From Enterocloster asparagiformis (GTDB lineage: Bacteria > Bacillota > Clostridia > Lachnospirales > Lachnospiraceae), in the NCBI GenBank assembly GCA_018380885.1, contig JAGZSY010000004.1, positions 62,001 to 126,000 of the forward strand: DNA of 64,000 nucleotides. Direction: 5' to 3'. Positions within the stretch are counted from its first letter, which is position 1; every line of letters starts with the position of its first letter. The position numbers and the translations under genes were made by a program. The notes under the pieces are model-generated. The model had not been told where the DNA came from and ran no database searches. It was given only the letters and a program-made list of their open reading frames with translations. Shown here piece by piece: positions 9,015 to 15,756 of this stretch.

Positions 9015-9034
9015 ATATAAAGGAAACTTTATAT
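9015..9034 (+). other. Perfect 8-bp AT hairpin with GAAA tetraloop
   Basis: ATATAAAG, then a GAAA loop, then CTTTATAT lies 26 bases after the rtcB stop. A GNRA-type tetraloop closing a perfect stem suggests an RNA element, such as a 3' end protector of rtcB mRNA or a processing site. It is not a classic terminator, since no T-run follows. Confidence 0.5.
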
Positions 9035-9143
9035 AAATGGCGGGCGGAGGGGGTTCCTTCCTGTCCGCTGCGGACGGACTGTCCATGGGCGTAGGGTTTT
9101 CCCGCTGGCGGAGCCCTTGCGGTGCCGGAGGCAGCTGCCAAAC

Positions 9144-9273
9144 GGTATACCGGCGGTCCGGGTCCACCACAATGATTTGTCGTGGGTTCGAATCCCACCA
9201 TGTGTGAGAACATGTAGCTAAGTTGGTATAGCGATCATCTAAAACGCATGGCATTGCGTAAATGCCGACATCC
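9144..9273 (+). ncRNA. Y RNA-like (YrlA-type) RNA with circularly permuted tRNA module
   Basis: The core at 9172-9238 is a tRNA read in permuted order. It has half an anticodon-type stem ATGAT (9172-9176), a five-base variable region TTGTC, a T arm GTGGG-TTCGAAT-CCCAC (9182-9198), and an acceptor-like stem CATGT/ACATG closed by a GTGAGA loop (9199-9214). Then come TA, a D arm GCTA-AGTTGGTA-TAGC (9217-9232), G, and ATCAT (9234-9238) pairing back to ATGAT. All spacings match tRNA numbering, including TTC/GG elbow bases. Bacterial Y RNAs of the YrlA type are known to carry such a module and to sit near rtcB. The outer boundaries are tentative: GGTAT..CCGGC (9144-9154) can pair with GCCG..ATCC (9264-9273), and GGTCCGG at 9155 resembles the Ro-binding strand of Y RNAs. 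Confidence 0.75.
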
Positions 9274-9432
9274 AGGGAAATAAAACTGCCTTCACCTCAG
9301 CCTCAAATCCGGCGGCACCAGAGCGCCAGCTTTGGGAATACCGGGATAAGGGCAATCCGGAGGACGGCCAGCGCCGGCGCGGATACCGGCTGTTGCAGAA
9401 GGGCAGGGAAATTGGGAGAATAAGGGCGGCAC

Positions 9433-9595
9433 GGCGGGGAAACTGACTGGGCCCTCTGGGGAGCGCCGGGGCGGGGAACCGCCTGGGTTTCTAAGGGGAT
9501 ACCCGGCGGAAAACACCCGGGCCCTCTGGGGAGCGCCGGGCGGCAAAACGTCTGGCTCCACAAGGGAGCGCCGGGCGGGGAACCGCCGGAGCCTG
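9433..9595. repeat. GC-rich imperfect tandem repeats (about 35 bp)
   Basis: The core GAGCGCCGGG occurs at 9461, 9531 and 9566, with a degenerate copy near 9496, giving a period of about 35. The 22-base block beginning GGGCCCTCTGG is repeated exactly around 9449-9470 and 9519-9540, and CGGGGAACCGCC recurs at 9472 and 9576. The field lies between the tRNA-like RNA and the slipin gene. Function unknown. Confidence 0.7.
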
Positions 9596-9717
9596 CCCGG
9601 TGAGATTCTCCTGAGCCTAAGCCATTACGCGGAGCCTGAAGCGCCGGCCCCCGGCCTGCGGATGGGGCGGGGCAGGGATATTTTCCACAAATTACAGACA
9701 ATTTAAAAACAGTTTAT

Positions 9718-9782
9718 GCACTGCGGCGCCTGCCCGGACGGGACTGGCGCGGGGCGGCCGGATGTGCTGGCCGATGCAGTGC
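9718..9782 (+). other. Leader hairpin before the slipin gene
   Basis: GCACTGC at 9718-9724 pairs with GCAGTGC at 9776-9782, enclosing a GC-rich interior, and ends 27 bases before the chosen slipin start. It may shape the leader or hold an operator. No clear promoter was recognised in this gap. Confidence 0.35.
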
Positions 9783-9808
9783 GGTATTGATAGAGGGGAA
9801 TGAAGAAT

Positions 9809-10912
9809 ATGAAGTATTTGATCAAGGAGCAGGAGTGCGGGTATTTGATGAAGGATGGGAGGTTTGTGCGCCTTTTGACCGCCGGAAAATACCGTTTTTT
9901 CAAGGAACTGGGCTATGAGGTCCAGGTGGTGCCCATGACGGGCGCTGTGAAAACCTGTGGGATTCCGGAGGAGATTCTCATGGGCGACCAGGAGTTTACC
10001 TCCCGGGTGGTAAAGGTGGAGGTGCCGGATACCTGTCTGGCCATCCGCTTTGTGAACAAGGCGTTTAAGGAAGTGCTGACCGGGCCCGAGGCGCTGTACT
10101 GGAATGTGTTTGAGAAGAATACCTTCCAGATGGTGGATATGACCGAGCCCTCCATGGAGAAGGTCCTGCCCAGAATGTACATCGACCTGATGCCCGTGAA
10201 ATACTACAAGAAGATCGTGGTAAAGGACGGAGAGGTGGGGCTGCTGTATTTTGACAACCGTCTGGAGAAGCGCCTGGAGACGGGCAGCTATTACTTCTGG
10301 AACTATGGCCGCGAGGTGACGGGCAAAATCTTTAATATGAAGATTCAGCAGCTGGATATCACCGGCCAGGAGATTTTGACCGCCGACAAGGTGGGCGTGC
10401 GGTTGAATGTTGTGTGCAGCTACCGCATCACAGACCCGGAGCGGCTGGTGAAGATCGTGGACGGGGCCTCGGGGCAGCTGTACACCTGCGCCCAGTTGGT
10501 GCTGCGGGAGTATGTGGGCCGGTTCCGCCTGGATGAATTGCTGGCCCAGAAGGAGGAGATCGCCCAGTACGTGTTAAAAAAGCTGCGGGAGCGCCAGGAG
10601 GAGTTCTGCGTGGAGGTGATGGGCGCAGGTATCAAGGACATCATTCTGCCGGGCGAGATTCGGGAGATCATGAACACGGTGCTGGTGGCTGAGAAAAAGG
10701 CCCAGGCCAACGTGATCATGCGGCGGGAGGAGGTGGCTTCCACCAGAAGCCTGCTGAACACCGCCAAGCTGATGGATGAAAACCGCACCCTGTTCAAGCT
10801 GAAGGAGATGGAGTATCTGGAGAAGATCTGCGACAAGGTGGGCGGCATCACACTGAACGGCGGAACCAGCGTTCTGGAGCAGCTCTCCGAGCTGATGGCG
10901 GCCAAGGGGTGA
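9809..10912 (+). CDS. SPFH/band-7 (slipin-like) protein
   Basis: A 367-residue protein with a central SPFH/prohibitin-like domain (about residues 115-280: KYYKKIVVKDGEVGLLYFDN, then LNVVCSYRITDPERLVKIVDG and GIKDIILPGEIREIMN) and a charged coiled-coil-like tail (about 285-350). No strong N-terminal membrane segment is seen, unlike classic slipins. I prefer ATG 9809 because the AGGGG site is 10 bases upstream; ATG 9800 is only one base from it. Slipin genes are known neighbours of rtcB in several bacteria, where they may scaffold RNA repair at membranes. That role is inferred here from position only. Confidence 0.82.
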   Translation: MKYLIKEQECGYLMKDGRFVRLLTAGKYRFFKELGYEVQVVPMTGAVKTCGIPEEILMGDQEFTSRVVKVEVPDTCLAIRFVNKAFKEVLTGPEALYWNVFEKNTFQMVDMTEPSMEKVLPRMYIDLMPVKYYKKIVVKDGEVGLLYFDNRLEKRLETGSYYFWNYGREVTGKIFNMKIQQLDITGQEILTADKVGVRLNVVCSYRITDPERLVKIVDGASGQLYTCAQLVLREYVGRFRLDELLAQKEEIAQYVLKKLRERQEEFCVEVMGAGIKDIILPGEIREIMNTVLVAEKKAQANVIMRREEVASTRSLLNTAKLMDENRTLFKLKEMEYLEKICDKVGGITLNGGTSVLEQLSELMAAKG

Positions 10913-10978
10913 GGACGGGGCGGATGGAAGCCCCGGCGCCCCTGTCATAATGAATCCCCGCGCTACATAGACTAGAGT

Positions 10979-10999
10979 GGGTACTCGAAACGAGTGCCC
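10979..10999 (+). promoter_or_regulatory. Hairpin overlapping the following terminator (possible antiterminator)
   Basis: GGGTACTCG-AAA-CGAGTGCCC forms a nine-pair stem with one wobble. Its 3' arm shares five bases (10995-10999) with the 5' arm of the terminator at 10995-11033, so the two cannot form together. This is an attenuator-like arrangement 170-190 bases before the P-type ATPase start; no known riboswitch consensus was recognised. Confidence 0.35.
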
Positions 11000-11033
11000 C
11001 CGGCCATATTGCTGTATGGCCGGGGGCATTTTT
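10995..11033 (+). terminator. Strong intrinsic terminator after slipin gene
   Basis: A 14-pair GC-rich stem (TGCCCCCGGCCATA / TGTATGGCCGGGGGCA) with a TTGC loop is followed by TTTTT. It ends the rtcB-slipin island or acts conditionally ahead of the ATPase gene. Confidence 0.85.
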
Positions 11034-11168
11034 GCGCAGCGGGACGCTCAGAGCCGGATACCCGGCGGCAGCACGCGGGGGATTTGGCCCGGAGGCAGAT
11101 GCCGGAGCCAGGGGAGCCTGGCCCTGGTCCACTGCCTTTGCGAGAATAAGAGAAAAGGGGAGACCGAC

Positions 11169-13889
11169 ATGGCGGAGTGGTTCAGGCTGTCAAAACAGGA
11201 AACAATGTCGCAGCTTATCACCGGCGGACAGGGATTGGGCAGCCGCGAGGCGAAAGAGCGGCTGAAACAATATGGGGAAAATGTAATTGAGGAAGCCGGG
11301 CGCAAGCAGTGGTGGCAAGTGTTTCTGGAACAGTTTAAGGATCTTTTGGTGATCATCCTGATTGTGGCCGCGGGAATCTCCATGGTGACAGGAGATCCGG
11401 GCAGCGCGGGCGTGATCTTTGCGGTCCTTTTGCTGAACGCGATGCTGGGAACCGTACAGCACCAGAAGGCGGAAAAATCCCTGGACAGCTTAAAATCCCT
11501 GTCCTCGCCTGAGGCCCGGGTGCGCAGGGACGGCAGGCAGGCCGATATTCCCTCCTCCCAGGTGGTGCCGGGGGACATTCTGCTGCTGGAGGCCGGCGAC
11601 CTGGTGGCTGCGGATGCCAGGCTGATCGAGGTGTACGGACTACAGGTAAACGAGAGCTCCCTAACCGGAGAGTCGCTGAACGTGGATAAACAGGATACGG
11701 TTTTGGGGAAAACGCGCCGGCTGGGCCGCGGCGCTGTGGATAAGGGCGGCCCGGCCGACGAGGTGCCGCTGGCGGATCGGGTCAATATGGTTTTTTCCGG
11801 CTCCCTGGTCACAGGCGGACGCGGCGTGGCGGTGGTTACCGCCACGGGAATGGACACGGAGATTGGAAAAATCGCCTCCATGATGAACGGAACGGAGGAG
11901 CACAAGACCCCCCTGCAGATCAGCCTGGACCGCTTCAGCGGCCGCCTGGCAGCAGCCATCATCGCCATATCAGCGGTGGTGTTCGCGCTGAGCCTGTACC
12001 GGAAGGCGCAGGTGCTGGACGCCCTGATGTTTGCGGTGGCCCTGGCGGTGGCCGCGATACCTGAGGCCCTCAGCTCCATTGTCACCATTGTCCAGGCAAT
12101 GGGCACCCAGAAGATGGCCAGGGAACACGCCATCATCAAGGACTTGAAGGCGGTGGAAAGCCTGGGCTGCGTATCCGTGATCTGCTCCGACAAGACGGGA
12201 ACCCTGACCCAGAACCGCATGGAGGTGGAGTACGCCTGCTTAAACCACCGGGAGCGGGATATGGATTGGCTGCGGGAAAATGCCTTCCGCCCCGATGTGG
12301 GATTGCTGCTGCGCGGCGCGGTGTTGAACAACGATGCCTCGGCCGATCCGGACGGGCAGACGGCAAAGGATGTGGGGGAGCCCATGGAGCTGGCGCTGTT
12401 ACATATGGCCGCGCAGGCAGGGATGGCTCCGGAGCTGGTCCGCTCCCGATGTCCAAGGCTGGGGGAGCTGCCCTTTGATCCCAGGCGCAAGCTGATGTCC
12501 ACCAAAAACCAGGTGGGCGACGACCAGATTATTTTCGTGAAGGGCGCGCTGGATGTGCTATTGGACCGCTGCGACCGCATCGCCAATCCGGGCAGCACCA
12601 AATCCGCCGTAAAGCCCGGAGACGGCGGGAGCGCCGCCGCGCTGGCCTCCCGGACGCTGACCGGCCAGGACCGCCGGCGGATCACGGAGCAGAATATGAA
12701 TTGGTCCTCCCAGGGCCTGCGGGTCCTGGCGTTTGCCTGCAAGCCCGGGGAGGGGACTGAGGGGGAGAAGGGGAGAGCGGAGGAGAATCTGATCTTCCTG
12801 GGCATGGTGGCCATGATGGACCCGCCCCGGAGCGAGTCGCGTTCCGCCGTGCAGAACGCCCGCCGGGCCGGCATCCGCACCGTGATGATTACCGGGGACC
12901 ACAAGGTGACCGCCATGGCCATTGCCCGCAGGATCGGGATAATGGACGACAAGGCGGAGGCCCTCACCGGCGCGGAGCTGAATGCCATCGACGACGGAGA
13001 GCTGTCGCGCCGGCTGGATTCCATTTCCGTATATGCCCGCGTTTCGCCGGAACACAAAATCCGCATTGTGGACGCCTGGCAGAAACGCGGCTCCATCGTG
13101 GCCATGACGGGGGACGGGGTCAACGATGCGCCGGCCCTGAAAAAGGCGGATATCGGCGTGGCCATGGGAATCACGGGCACCGAGGTGTCCAAGGACGCTG
13201 CCTCCATGATCCTGGCGGACGACAATTTCGCCACCATCATCAAGGCGGTGGCAAACGGCCGCAATGTTTACAGGAATATCAAAAACGCCATTCAGTTTTT
13301 GCTGTCCGGGAACATGGCCGGGATTCTCTGCGTGCTCTACACCTCCCTCTGCGCCCTGCCCATGCCTTTCGCGCCGGTGCACCTGCTGTTTATCAATCTG
13401 CTGACGGACTCGCTGCCGGCGATCGCCATCGGCATGGAGCCGCCGGAGGAGGGGCTGTTAAAGGAACCGCCCCGAAATCCCAGGGAGGGCATATTGACGC
13501 GCACCTTTGTGCGGGATATCCTGCTGCAGGGCGGCCTGATCGCCCTGGCCACCATGTGGTCCTACCGGACGGGGCTTTCCACCGGAGGCGCGGCCCAGGC
13601 CAGCACCATGGCGTTCTCCACCCTGACGCTGGCGCGGCTGTTCCACGGTTTTAACTGCCGCAGCCGCCATTCCATCCTGCATCTGGGCTTTGGGAGCAAC
13701 CTGTACAGCCTGATGGCCTTTGAGCTGGGCGTGGTGCTGCTGGCCGCCGTGCTGTTTGTGCCGGGACTCCAGGTGATGTTTGCCGCCGCGGATCTGGGAC
13801 TGTACCAGCTTTTGACCATCGGCTTTGCGGCGTTTGCGCCAACCCTGGTAATCCAGGCGTTTAAAATGTTCCGGGAAAGCGTGGAGTAG
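11169..13889 (+). CDS. P2-type cation-transporting ATPase (Ca2+-like)
   Basis: A 906-residue P-type ATPase with an N-terminal cation-ATPase domain, TGES actuator motif, the phosphorylation motif DKTGT (Asp341), the hinge motif TGDGVNDAPAL, and about ten membrane segments including VAAIPEALSSIVTIV, a PEA(L/G)-type M4 site typical of Ca2+/SERCA-like pumps. I chose ATG 11169, preceded by AGGGGAGA; the frame is open upstream to 10977, but that part spans the terminator. It pumps cations, probably Ca2+, out of the cell. Mn2+ or Na+ cannot be ruled out. It is expressed alone, with an attenuator-like leader. Confidence 0.9.
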   Translation: MAEWFRLSKQETMSQLITGGQGLGSREAKERLKQYGENVIEEAGRKQWWQVFLEQFKDLLVIILIVAAGISMVTGDPGSAGVIFAVLLLNAMLGTVQHQKAEKSLDSLKSLSSPEARVRRDGRQADIPSSQVVPGDILLLEAGDLVAADARLIEVYGLQVNESSLTGESLNVDKQDTVLGKTRRLGRGAVDKGGPADEVPLADRVNMVFSGSLVTGGRGVAVVTATGMDTEIGKIASMMNGTEEHKTPLQISLDRFSGRLAAAIIAISAVVFALSLYRKAQVLDALMFAVALAVAAIPEALSSIVTIVQAMGTQKMAREHAIIKDLKAVESLGCVSVICSDKTGTLTQNRMEVEYACLNHRERDMDWLRENAFRPDVGLLLRGAVLNNDASADPDGQTAKDVGEPMELALLHMAAQAGMAPELVRSRCPRLGELPFDPRRKLMSTKNQVGDDQIIFVKGALDVLLDRCDRIANPGSTKSAVKPGDGGSAAALASRTLTGQDRRRITEQNMNWSSQGLRVLAFACKPGEGTEGEKGRAEENLIFLGMVAMMDPPRSESRSAVQNARRAGIRTVMITGDHKVTAMAIARRIGIMDDKAEALTGAELNAIDDGELSRRLDSISVYARVSPEHKIRIVDAWQKRGSIVAMTGDGVNDAPALKKADIGVAMGITGTEVSKDAASMILADDNFATIIKAVANGRNVYRNIKNAIQFLLSGNMAGILCVLYTSLCALPMPFAPVHLLFINLLTDSLPAIAIGMEPPEEGLLKEPPRNPREGILTRTFVRDILLQGGLIALATMWSYRTGLSTGGAAQASTMAFSTLTLARLFHGFNCRSRHSILHLGFGSNLYSLMAFELGVVLLAAVLFVPGLQVMFAAADLGLYQLLTIGFAAFAPTLVIQAFKMFRESVE

Positions 13890-14248
13890 GCGCTGGGACG
13901 CAACGTCATATAGAACGTTCTAATCCTGATCTTATGTATTCCGGCAAGGCTTCCGGCTTTGCCGGATACATCTCAACCGTTCGAATCCGAACTGTATTTC
14001 CACAATCCAGGGAATCCGGCAGAGAGAACACCCGACGCCTGCGCATTTCCAAAACACAGGATGTGCTGCCGGTATTTCTCGCACAACTGAGAGAATTTAT
14101 GTAAAGAATTTGCATTGTTTCAAGAAAGGGGCCTAAAAACATAGAAAAATTCGGAAAAATGTGATAGAGTAGAAAATACAAAAAACGATTATTGGAAGAT
14201 GCGGCAGGCCGGAAGCGGACGAGGCCGGACAAAATGCAGGAGGACATC
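13890..14248. other. 359-base intergenic region with one stem-loop
   Basis: The main structure is a stem-loop at 13934-13971 (ATGTAT(T)CCGGCAA paired with TTGCCGGATACAT, one bulged T), without a T-run. The rest, AT-rich toward 14100-14200, presumably carries the promoter of the next gene, but no confident -35/-10 pair was found. Confidence 0.5.
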
Positions 14249-15145
14249 ATGAGACTGGTAACATATGAAATTGAACGTAAGGTGAAGCTGGGCGTGGTGA
14301 GTCAGGATGAGAGATGGATCTATCCGCTGCAGTCCGTGGGTATGGATTACACAACCATGCTGGACGTGATTGAGAATATCAGCGATTCGGAATTGCAGCT
14401 TTTAGAGCACGCCTCCGGTCTGGAAAACAGCCGGATCGACGGGGCGGCGCCCTGGGACGAGGTGAAGATCCTGGCTCCGATCCCCAACCCGGTTCAGGAC
14501 GTGATCTGCCTGGGAATCAACTATATGGCTCACGCTGAGGAATCCGCCCGCTATAAGAAGGAAGCCTTCGGCGGGGAGCGCCCCTACGCGATATACTTTT
14601 CCAAGCGCGTGGACCGCGCGGTGGCCACCGGCGAGGGGATTCCCAGCCACCGGGATATTGTGGCCGACTTGGATTACGAGGCGGAGCTGGCGGTGATTAT
14701 CCGCAAGGAGGCGAAAAACGTGGCTCCGGAGCAGGTGAAGGACTACATATTCGGGTACACGATCATCAACGACGTCAGCGCCAGAACCCTTCAGACCCGG
14801 CATAAGCAGTGGTATTTCGGAAAGAGCCTGGACGGCTTTCTGCCCATGGGCCCCTGCATCGCCACTGTAAACAGCCTGGCTTATCCGCCCAAGGTGCAGG
14901 TTCAGTCCAGAGTGAACGGCGAACTGCGCCAGGACAGCAACACGGAGCTGCTGATCTTTGGCATCGACCACATTGTCAGCGAGCTCTCCCAGGGCATGAC
15001 CTTAAAGCCGGGCACTGTGATCGCCACCGGCACGCCGGCGGGAGTAGGCGTGGGCTTTGACCCGCCCAAGTTTTTGAAGCCCGGGGACGTGGTGGAGTGC
15101 AGCATCGAGGGAATCGGCAGCATCACCAACACGGTGATGGAGTAA
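14249..15145 (+). CDS. Fumarylacetoacetate hydrolase (FAH) family protein
   Basis: A 298-residue FAH-family enzyme. The catalytic domain (about 75-295) has the metal-ligand and fold motifs LGINYMAHAEE, DLDYEAELAVII, GYTIINDVSAR, FGKSLDGFLPMGP and VIATGTPAGVG. Members hydrolyse, decarboxylate or hydrate acylpyruvates and related diacids using a divalent metal. The reaction here cannot be told from sequence. ATG 14249 is preceded by CAGGAGG at six bases; an in-frame ATG at 14234 is less well placed. It precedes the methylglyoxal synthase gene by 30 bases, so the two are probably cotranscribed. Confidence 0.88.
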   Translation: MRLVTYEIERKVKLGVVSQDERWIYPLQSVGMDYTTMLDVIENISDSELQLLEHASGLENSRIDGAAPWDEVKILAPIPNPVQDVICLGINYMAHAEESARYKKEAFGGERPYAIYFSKRVDRAVATGEGIPSHRDIVADLDYEAELAVIIRKEAKNVAPEQVKDYIFGYTIINDVSARTLQTRHKQWYFGKSLDGFLPMGPCIATVNSLAYPPKVQVQSRVNGELRQDSNTELLIFGIDHIVSELSQGMTLKPGTVIATGTPAGVGVGFDPPKFLKPGDVVECSIEGIGSITNTVME

Positions 15146-15175
15146 ATTTCCCCACAGACAGAAAGGATGATCCAT

Positions 15176-15640
15176 ATGGACTATTTGACAATGACAATCA
15201 GAAAACAGAAAAATATAGCCTTGATTGCCCATGACCAGAAGAAGCGCGAGCTGATGGACTGGTGCGAGGAGCACAAGGAGGTGCTGTCAAAGCATTTTCT
15301 CTGCGGCACAGGAACCACGGCCAGGATGATCACGGACCGCACAGGGCTTCCGGTCAAGGGCTACAACAGCGGCCCATTAGGCGGCGACCAGCAGATCGGC
15401 GCCAAGATCGTGGAAGGCAAAATCGATTTTGTGATTTTCTTCTCCGACCCGCTGACCGCGCAGCCCCACGATCCGGATGTGAAGGCGCTGCTGCGCATCG
15501 CGCAGGTTTACGACATCCCCATTGCTAACAACAAGGCCAGCGCGGACTTCATGATCACCTCAACCTACATGGATCAGGAATATGAGCATGATATTATCAA
15601 TTTTCAGCAGAATATAAAAGACAGGGCAGACACCCTTTAA
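15176..15640 (+). CDS. mgsA: Methylglyoxal synthase
   Basis: A 154-residue methylglyoxal synthase, converting dihydroxyacetone phosphate to methylglyoxal and phosphate. The family signature is complete: ALIAHDQKK, the phosphate-binding CGTGTTARMI, SGPLGGDQQIGA with the catalytic Asp, DFVIFFSDPLTAQPHDPD with the conserved His, and IANNKASADF. ATG 15176 fits the GAAAGGA site better than ATG 15167, which overlaps it. It provides a low-phosphate bypass of glycolysis. The following gene is a branching enzyme. Confidence 0.95.
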   Translation: MDYLTMTIRKQKNIALIAHDQKKRELMDWCEEHKEVLSKHFLCGTGTTARMITDRTGLPVKGYNSGPLGGDQQIGAKIVEGKIDFVIFFSDPLTAQPHDPDVKALLRIAQVYDIPIANNKASADFMITSTYMDQEYEHDIINFQQNIKDRADTL

Positions 15641-15694
15641 AGCCCTCCGGGCAGGATCGCGCTGCGGCGGAGCGGACGCACGCCGTTTAAGCGG

Positions 15695-15716
15695 CCCGCC
15701 GGCGGGATTCTTTTTT
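15695..15716 (+). terminator. Probable terminator after mgsA
   Basis: A CCCGCCGGCGGG palindrome is followed after two bases by a T-rich run (ATTCTTTTTT). The usable stem is short, so the strength is uncertain. Confidence 0.45.
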
Positions 15717-15756
15717 ATAATTCGCGATAATAAAACAAGAAAAGGGGGCTCCAACT

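Larger units (their letters stand above)
8989..9808. other. 820-base intergenic region: hairpins, tRNA-like RNA, tandem repeats
   Basis: No protein gene is supported. From left to right it holds a small AT hairpin (9015-9034), a GC-rich structured stretch (9040-9143), the tRNA-like RNA, a GC-rich tandem-repeat field (about 9433-9595) and the slipin leader. Minus-strand frames across 9292-9701 are low-complexity Pro/Arg products of the GC-rich repeats. Confidence 0.65.

Noticed and set aside
9172..9238. Ordinary or permuted functional tRNA gene
   Set aside because: Both halves of the anticodon stem are present, but no anticodon loop joins them and the acceptor stem is closed by a loop. The Y RNA-like reading explains this order better.
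9292..9701. Minus-strand frames between the tRNA-like RNA and slipin gene
   Set aside because: Pro/Arg/Gly-rich products of a GC-rich repeat field, without ribosome sites or homology that I recognise.
10913..11168. Known metal riboswitch (yybP-ykoY type) before the P-type ATPase
   Set aside because: The conserved sequence blocks of that class are not visible; only an overlapping hairpin pair is.
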